This document shows, one piece after another, positions 58,096 through 64,000 of a DNA stretch of 64,000 nucleotides. The stretch covers positions 57,233,151 through 57,297,150 of the forward strand of contig NC_090746.1 in the NCBI RefSeq assembly GCF_036898095.1, written 5' to 3'. Positions within the stretch are counted from its first letter, which is position 1. Every line of letters starts with the position of its first letter. The translations under genes were made by a program, and so were the position numbers. The DNA comes from Palaemon carinicauda. Its lineage: Eukaryota; Arthropoda; Malacostraca; Decapoda; Palaemonidae. The notes under the pieces are model-generated. The model saw only the letters and a list, made by a program, of their open reading frames with translations. It made no database searches and was not told the DNA's origin.

Positions 58096-58485
58096 ACACC
58101 CATGGTGGTGGGTAGAGACCAGAGTTAATTAAGTTTACAGCGTATATGCTTAGAGTTTTTGACAGTTATATCATAACAAAACCCAAATATATAAAGGTAC
58201 CTGGTAAGGAAGTTGACTTAGACGATTACTCTGCCTTATTAGTCTGTCTTCCTCACGAAGCCCAGCGATCCTCTTAGGATGCTGAAAGATTCCCAGGAGC
58301 TGAAGTATTAAGGGCTGCAACCCATACAACAGGACCTCATCAAACCCCTAATCTGGGCGCTCTCAAGAAATGACTTTGACCACCCGCCAAATCAACCAGG
58401 ATGCGAAAGCCTTCTTAGCCTTCCGTACAACCCAAAAAACAATATTAAAAACATTTCAAGAGACAGATTAAAAAGGATATTGGAA

Positions 58486-59640
58486 TTAGGGTAATGTAGT
58501 GGTAGAACCCTCACCCACTACTGCACTCGCTGCAACGAATGGACCCAGCGTGTAGCAGTCCTCGTAAAGAGTCTGGACATCTTTTAAGTAAAATGACGCG
58601 AACACTGACTTGCTTCTCCAAAAAGTCGCGTCCATAATACTTTGCAGAGATTTATTTTGCTTGAAGGCCCCGGAGGTTGCTATAGCTCTAACTTCGTGCG
58701 TCTTAACCTTAAGCAAACATCGGTCTTTCTCATTCAAGTGAGAATGAGCTTCTCGTATTAAAAATCTGATAAAATATGACAAAGCATTCTTTGACATAGG
58801 CAATGATGGTTTCTTAACTGAGCACCATAATGCCTCAGATTAACCTCGTAATGACTTAGTACGAGCTAAATAGAACTTAAGAGCTCTAACAGGACATAAT
58901 ACTCTTTCCAGTTCGTTGCCTACGATCTCTGATAAGCAAGGAATATCAAAAGATTTAGGCCAAGGACAAGAAGGCAGTTCATTTTTGGCCAGGAAAACAA
59001 GTTGAAGTGAACAAGTAGCTTTTTCTGTAGAAAAGCCGATGTTCTTACTGAAGGCATGAAGTTCACTGACCCTTTTAGCCGAAGCCAAGCACACTAGGAA
59101 AAGTGTCTTGAGGGTGAGATCCTTCAGGGAGGCTGAATGTAATGGCTCAAACCTGTCGGACATTAGGAACCTTAGGACCACGTCTAAATTCCATCCAGGA
59201 GTTGCCAAACGACGTTCCTTAGAGGTCTCGAAAGACTTAAGGAGATCTTGGAGATCTTTATTGTTGGAAAGATCTAAGCCTCTATATCGAAAGACCGAAG
59301 CCAACATGCTCCTGTAGCCCTTAATCGTGGGAGCTGAAAGGGAGCGAACCTTTCTCAGATGTAAAAGAAAATCTGCGATTTGGGCTACAGAGGTACTGGA
59401 CGAGGACACAGATGCTGACTTGCACCAGTCTCGAAAGACTTCCCACTTCGACTGGTATACTCTCATGGTAGAAGCTCTCCTCGCTCTTGCAATCGCACTG
59501 GCTGCCTCCTTCGAAAAGCCTCGAGCTCTTGAGAGTCTTTCGATAGTCTGAAGGAAGTCAGACGAAGAGCGGGGAGGCTTTGATGGACATTCTTTACGTG
59601 GGGCTGACGTAACAGATCTACCCTTAGAGGAAGACTTCTT
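58486..59640 (-). pseudogene. DIRS copy E tyrosine recombinase, one in-frame stop
   Basis: The frame 58840-60063 carries LQTIERLSRARGFSKEAASA, YQSKWEVFRDWCKSAS, SAPTIKGYRSMLASVFRYRG and SAKRVSELHAFSKN (first Arg). A TAA at 58840-58842 interrupts it. The same frame continues, in 58486-58803, with NALSYFIRFLIREAH, VKTHEVRAIATSGAFKQN (His-x-x-Arg) and FWRSKSVFASFYLKD (Trp and nucleophile Tyr). The single stop is the only lesion seen in about 380 codons, making this the best preserved recombinase here. Confidence 0.82.
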
Positions 59641-60619
59641 GGAAAGTCTACCAGCCATTGAAGTACCTCGGTGAACCACTCTCTCGCGGGCCAGAGGGTA
59701 GCAACCAACGTCAACCTTGTCTCTTCGTGAGAGGCGAACTTCTGCAGTACCTTGTTGACTATCTTGAATGGTGGGAATGCATATAAGTCCAGAAGAGACC
59801 AATCCAGTAGAAACGCGTCTATGTGGATTGCTTCTGTATCTAGGACTGGAGAGCAATAGATTGGTAACCTTTTGGTCAACGAGGAGGCAAAGAGGTCTAT
59901 GGTGGGTTGACCCCAAGTAGCCCAAAGACTCTTGCCCACGTCCTTGTGGAGGGTCCATTCCGTGGGTATCACCTGACCCCTCCGACTGAGACAGTCTGCC
60001 AAGACGTTCAAGTCCCCCTGGATGAATCTCGTCAACAGGGAGATGCCTCGATTTCTTGACCATAAGAGAAGGTCCCTTGCGATCTCGAGCAGCGTGAAGG
60101 AGTGTGTGCCTCCTTGCTTGGAGATGTACGCCAAAGCTGTGGTGTTGTCTGAGTTAACCTCTACCACTTAGTTTCGAAGAAGCTTTCGAATATCATCAAG
60201 GCCAAGTGGACTGCTAATAGCTCCTTGCCGTTGATGTGCATGCTCTTCTGACTTGAGGTCCACAGACCCGAGCACTCCCGACCGTCCAGGGTCGCACCCC
60301 AACCCAAATCCAACGCGTCTGAGAACAACACGTGGTTTGGGTTCTTGACTGCTAGGGATAGTCCCTCTCTCAGACTGATATTGCTGTCCCACCATTTCAG
60401 GCATGCCTTTACTGGTTCGGAGACTGGGAATGATACCGTCTCTAACGTCTTGTCCTAGTTCCAGTGAGAGGCTAGATGGAACCGGAGAGGCAGAAGGTGT
60501 AGTCTCCCTAGTGAGACAAACTGCTCCAGGGATGAGAGAGTCCCTACGAGACTGTTCCAACTCCTGACTGAACAAACGTTTTCTTTTCAGCATTAGTTGG
60601 ACTTCGAGCAGGGCTTTTT
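59641..60619 (-). pseudogene. DIRS copy E RNase H and methyltransferase-like block
   Basis: The frame 59463-60167 reads VEVNSDNTTALAYISKQGG, LLTRFIQGDLNVLADCLSR, TIDLFASSLTKRLPIYCSP and YAFPPFKI. Upstream, 60168-60593 includes HVVLRRVGFGLGCD-type sequence in a shifted frame and marks the start of RNase H. At least one frameshift lies near 60170. Confidence 0.8.
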
Positions 60620-61110
60620 CTATTCGGTGGCAGACGGAAAAGCCCGAAAAAAACTGGACTGCGAATCTCCATCCCCAAATATAGAATAATCTGGGATGGG
60701 ATCAGTTGGGACTTTTAGCTTGACCAAAAGTCCCAACTCCCTGGCCAGACTCAACGTCCAATGTAGATCCTGCAGACAGCGAAGACTGGACGATGCTCTG
60801 AGAAGCCAGTCGTCCAAATACAGGGAGGCTCGGATCCCCGATAGATGGAGGGATTTTGCCACATTCCTCATGAGCCTCGTAAACACGAGAGGAGCAGGAC
60901 TGAGGCCAAAGCACAGGGCTCGAAACTGGTACCCCACATTCCTGTAAACAAACCTCAGAAACGGTTGGGAATCTGGGTGTATAGGAATGTGGAAGTATGC
61001 CTCCTGAAGGTCGAGAGAGACCATCCATTCGCCTTCCATTAATGCTGTCAAGACAGCCTGGTAGACTTCATCGTGAAGTTTGTCTTGACAATGAACACAT
61101 TGAGCGCACT
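60620..61110 (-). pseudogene. DIRS copy E reverse transcriptase (5' part deleted)
   Basis: Shows MVSLDLQEAYFHIPIHPDSQ, LCFGLSPAPLVFTRLM and the active-site box YLDD at 60809-60820. The first conserved blocks (PGGWRPVLDVSALN in copy D) are missing: the fragment starts just after that block, in a shifted frame, where it joins ORF1 sequence at about 61110. Confidence 0.8.
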
Positions 61111-62807
61111 TGCCTCTTACGTACTCCTGCAGTGAACATGGCTGCCAGATCATTGGAGCCATCCCTGAGGGACTTGTTCCTGCAGAGAACGTGGCTGTCA
61201 GATCATTGGAGCCATCCCTGAAAGCCTTGTTTATGCATGACATAATTGTACAGCAAAACTTCAAACGCTCGAAAAAACTCCTAACAGGAGATGGTCTAGC
61301 TCTGAAGTCGACCATAAAATCTTGGAGCGTCTCATGGCCAGGCGCCAGGGAGAGTCTATGAGGTTTGAGAAGTCTATCTGGGCAGAGGCAGGAACTCCCA
61401 AGCCGAGAACTTCTCCCGTGTCATATCAGACAGCTTAAAAGTAGGGAAAGCAAAGGCTGTCTCCCCCAAACTCCTCCTGGTGATAAACCAGTCGCCTAGC
61501 AAACGTAAAGCTCTCTTAGAAGAGCGAGAGAGCACTAGCTTATAAAACAACGGCTTCGAAGTAGCTAGGCCTAGTGTAAACTCTGACGTTTAGGCGAACG
61601 AGGAGCAGCAGTTACAAAAAGATCCGGACAAAGATCCTTAAAAATCAGCATGATTTATTTAAAGTCCAAAGAGGGCTGAGCAGCTTTAGGCTCCTCTCCG
61701 TCTGACAGAGTCCTCAAGGGAATATCAGTAGGAGGGGGAACAGCAACTTCCTCATCTGAAGGAACCTTGTCCGACAATAGCCGAGTCTCAAGCAAGGGAG
61801 AGACCTGCCGTGGTGGCAATGCTTGACAAACAGAGTCCACACGCAAAGGAGCAACAGTAGCAGTCAAGGACGCTATGTCATGTAACTGCTTAAAGGACTG
61901 ACCAGCAACAACCAACAGGTGCGGGAGGACGCTCGATGTCAACTCGAGACTGCCTTGACTGCCTAGACTGAGCAGTCAAAACAACTCTTGACTGCGGTGC
62001 TTGACGCTCAACGTCAAAACAAGTCAACTTCGCTGGTTGGCGAACGTCCTGAACGTCAACAAGAGCATGCGGCAGCGGCTGAACGTCCACAAGCGGCTGA
62101 AAGTCAACACTGGACTGCATCGAGTGAGGCTCTACAAAACGTGACTGACGTGACTTTGTAACGTCAACGTCAACAGGACGAGCAAAGGTTTGTTTGGGCG
62201 GCTGACGGCCAGGATCTCGATCAGCTAAGCGGCAAGGATCATCGTGAACCTGCTCAGCAGAATAGTCCTCCATAAGAGAGGCAAGCTTATTCTGCATGTC
62301 TTGCCGTACAACCCATTTAGGATCAACGGGAATGGTTGCGGTAAGAGACGAGGGTAACGTCTGTGACTGCAAAACCTTGCCTACAAAAAGACTCTCGGAG
62401 CCTGTGTTACGCTTTTGTTTAGGCGGCGAGCAGTCTTCCGATGACTGCATAGGGTCAGAGCTGTCCTAATAGTTAAAACCAGGACGCTGGACCTGTCCTG
62501 AAAGGACTGACTTTCGCTTAAAGGGCCTCGAAACCTTGTTCCACGGTTTCTTATGCGAAAAGCCTTCGGATGACGAGGAGAAAATCGTCTCGCTCGTCTT
62601 ATGGTAGGGGCGGTGTTGATGAGACACGCCTGAAACCATAGAGGGAACGTCTGTTCGCTGATCAAGTCCTCTCGAACCCATAAGTCGTACGACATTACTT
62701 CTCCCCTGGGCTTGGGAGCTTGCAAGAGGTCTCGGACTAGGCGAACGACAGGCACGAACAGACGAACCCTCGGTCGCAACACTGATATCACTTTGCGCAA
62801 TTATCAC
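61111..62807 (-). pseudogene. DIRS copy E ORF1 (gag-like), decayed
   Basis: Broken minus-strand frames: CINKAFRDGSNDLTATFSAG near 61200 is the counterpart of CMDKALRDGSNEFASLFSAG in copy D. The segment 61890-62450 holds VDVQ and QSRQSR repeats (VLTAQSRQSRQSRVDIERP), a different low-complexity expansion from copy D. The segment 62381-62807 is basic and Ser-rich. No zinc motif was found. It is probably missing its 5' start and its 3' end. Confidence 0.6.
61127..61232. repeat. 53-bp tandem duplication at the ORF1/RT deletion junction
   Basis: Two 53-bp copies (61127-61179 and 61180-61232), each with AGATCATTGGAGCCATCCCTG, differ at a handful of positions. On the minus strand they encode the same ORF1 stretch twice. 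Confidence 0.85.
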
Positions 62808-63216
62808 TTTATCACTACGATTTTATGTTTTGCACTTATTTCACTGAAATCGAATTTTTTAACAATTCACATTAGGTATGAATAAAACTGATTTCTACCT
62901 GAAGCATGCAATTCTACCCTCATCAAAAGGTTATAATTGCGAAATCAGTCGTATAATGTAAGCACATTAATACAAGCAAAAAACAGTAAACATATTTTAA
63001 GATAAAAAGATCAGTGGCTGGGAAGGAGACTAAACACTAGTTCATTCAAAACTACGTTTTCAATCTCTCACCGTACAGTGCCTTGGGACGAGAATAAAAA
63101 CTAAAAACGTTTTATCCTTTCTCCCCGTAAAGAGACTAGGGACGAGAGTAAAAAAAAACTGACTCGAGAAAAACGTTACTCGCTTGGGACGAGAATAAAG
63201 ATCGGAACGTTCTCTC

Positions 63217-63291
<75 letters not shown>

Positions 63292-64000
63292 ATTTCGCAC
63301 CGAAGAGAAGAGCCCACTTACCTTTCGTCAATAAACAGGTTATTTGACCAAAGGAACAAACTGAAAGGTTTTTCAATTAACAAGTTCCTTTAAAATAGTA
63401 TTTAAAACATTTAAGTTTGAAAGAAGAATAAACAAAACGTCAGAATCGATTTACTCTCCTGCAAAGTGAAACCGTGATTCTCTCTCTCTCTATCGTAACG
63501 ATAGAGCGCAAACTGCGTAGCATAAATAAACTAAACGTTAGTTCATCTTTGAAACAGTACGAAGACTATTCAAAGAAAATCTTTCATAAAATATCTACTA
63601 AAAAATATTCATTTAATAAGTTTTAAATCATTTGCTCTGTAAAAGTTATTTACGATTGAAAGGGCTCAACGTTGTTTAACTTCGGTTTCCAAGTTAGGAC
63701 TGCCTACTCTCAGGAAAGGTCGCATATAAACAAATCATTAAAATTTATCTTGATGTTTATTATAAATGGAAAGCTAATCGAAGAGGCCTAATAAAGGCGG
63801 TTGAGATATAAAATATATAGAGGAAAATCTATAATTAATTTATAACGTGATAAGATAATTGCTAAAAGCCTAAAACACACTTCCGTACTAAGGGAAGGGT
63901 CGGCCATTTAAAAGTCAAAGAAAGTCCAAAAAACAATCCAAAGTCATCAAAAATTAAATCTATCCAAAAACTAGTTCAAGATTTAAGTTGAAGATAAAAC
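62808..64000. other. Presumed 5' region of DIRS copy E, non-coding
   Basis: AT-rich, no ORF besides those produced by the CT array. Repeated phrases such as GGGACGAGAATAAA occur at about 63087 and 63187 and GGGACGAGAGTAAAA at 63141, so there is some local repetition. No inverted terminal repeat was found before the window ends. Confidence 0.4.
63220..63290. repeat. (CT)n microsatellite
   Basis: About 70 bp of CT repeats. The Arg-Glu and Ser-Leu frames across it are spurious. Confidence 0.95.

Larger units (their letters stand above)
57756..64000 (-). mobile_element. DIRS-like retrotransposon, copy E (runs off the window)
   Basis: A minus-strand element beginning with a foldback 3' end (57756-58054) and internal complementary region (58055-58095). 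Tyrosine recombinase, RNase H/methyltransferase-like block, reverse transcriptase and ORF1 follow to 62807. Then comes a 5' region of at least 1.2 kb without ORF that may lead to an ITR outside the window. It is the same broad family as D (similar recombinase) but with a different arm tip (CTTACCCGGTGAATATATAA). A deletion fuses ORF1 to the reverse transcriptase near 61110. Confidence 0.8.

Overview
The window looks like nuclear DNA of a decapod crustacean (shrimp, crab or crayfish type). It is AT-rich, intron-heavy and full of TA, CT and T microsatellites, and it is crowded with DIRS-like tyrosine-recombinase retrotransposons and a CR1/L2-like LINE whose untranslated regions resemble repeats I associate with decapods. 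The assignment is by resemblance only; no search was run.

One host gene is recognisable: the 3' half of exportin-4 (XPO4) on the + strand. Five exons are visible (3428-3583, 25558-25773, 26009-26161, 28905-28997, 31440-31634), coding about 270 C-terminal residues and ending in a TAA stop. All four introns are phase 0. Earlier exons lie left of the window.

The 22-kb XPO4 intron (3584-25557) consists mostly of nested transposons. DIRS copy A (4319-13820) carries a nearly full-length CR1/L2-like LINE (8238-12134). A hAT element (14475-25196, 8-bp target duplication) contains DIRS copy B (15877-25136), and copy B contains a 2.8-kb inverted-repeat DNA transposon (20740-23555) with an unassigned zinc-finger ORF. 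The next introns hold an internally deleted DIRS copy C (26898-28107) and the 5' half of an RTE/Jockey-like LINE on the minus strand (29500-31070).

From 31.6 to 44.5 kb lies the XPO4 3' UTR and then AT-rich DNA with simple repeats and a LINE 3' fragment (39640-40590), with no convincing gene. From 44.5 to 51.6 kb there are decayed repeat remnants and a second LINE 3' fragment (47183-48695). From 51.6 kb to the end are two minus-strand DIRS-like elements, D (51629-57755) and E (57756 to beyond 64000). Each shows, in minus-strand order, gag-like ORF1, reverse transcriptase, RNase H, a methyltransferase-like block and a tyrosine recombinase.

The DIRS-type ends share one architecture: a long near-palindromic foldback of about 230-350 bp plus a short internal copy of the opposite end. 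Most arms contain a strong splice-donor-like GGTAAGT core. I saw no tRNA, rRNA or CRISPR array, and no prokaryotic-type operon.
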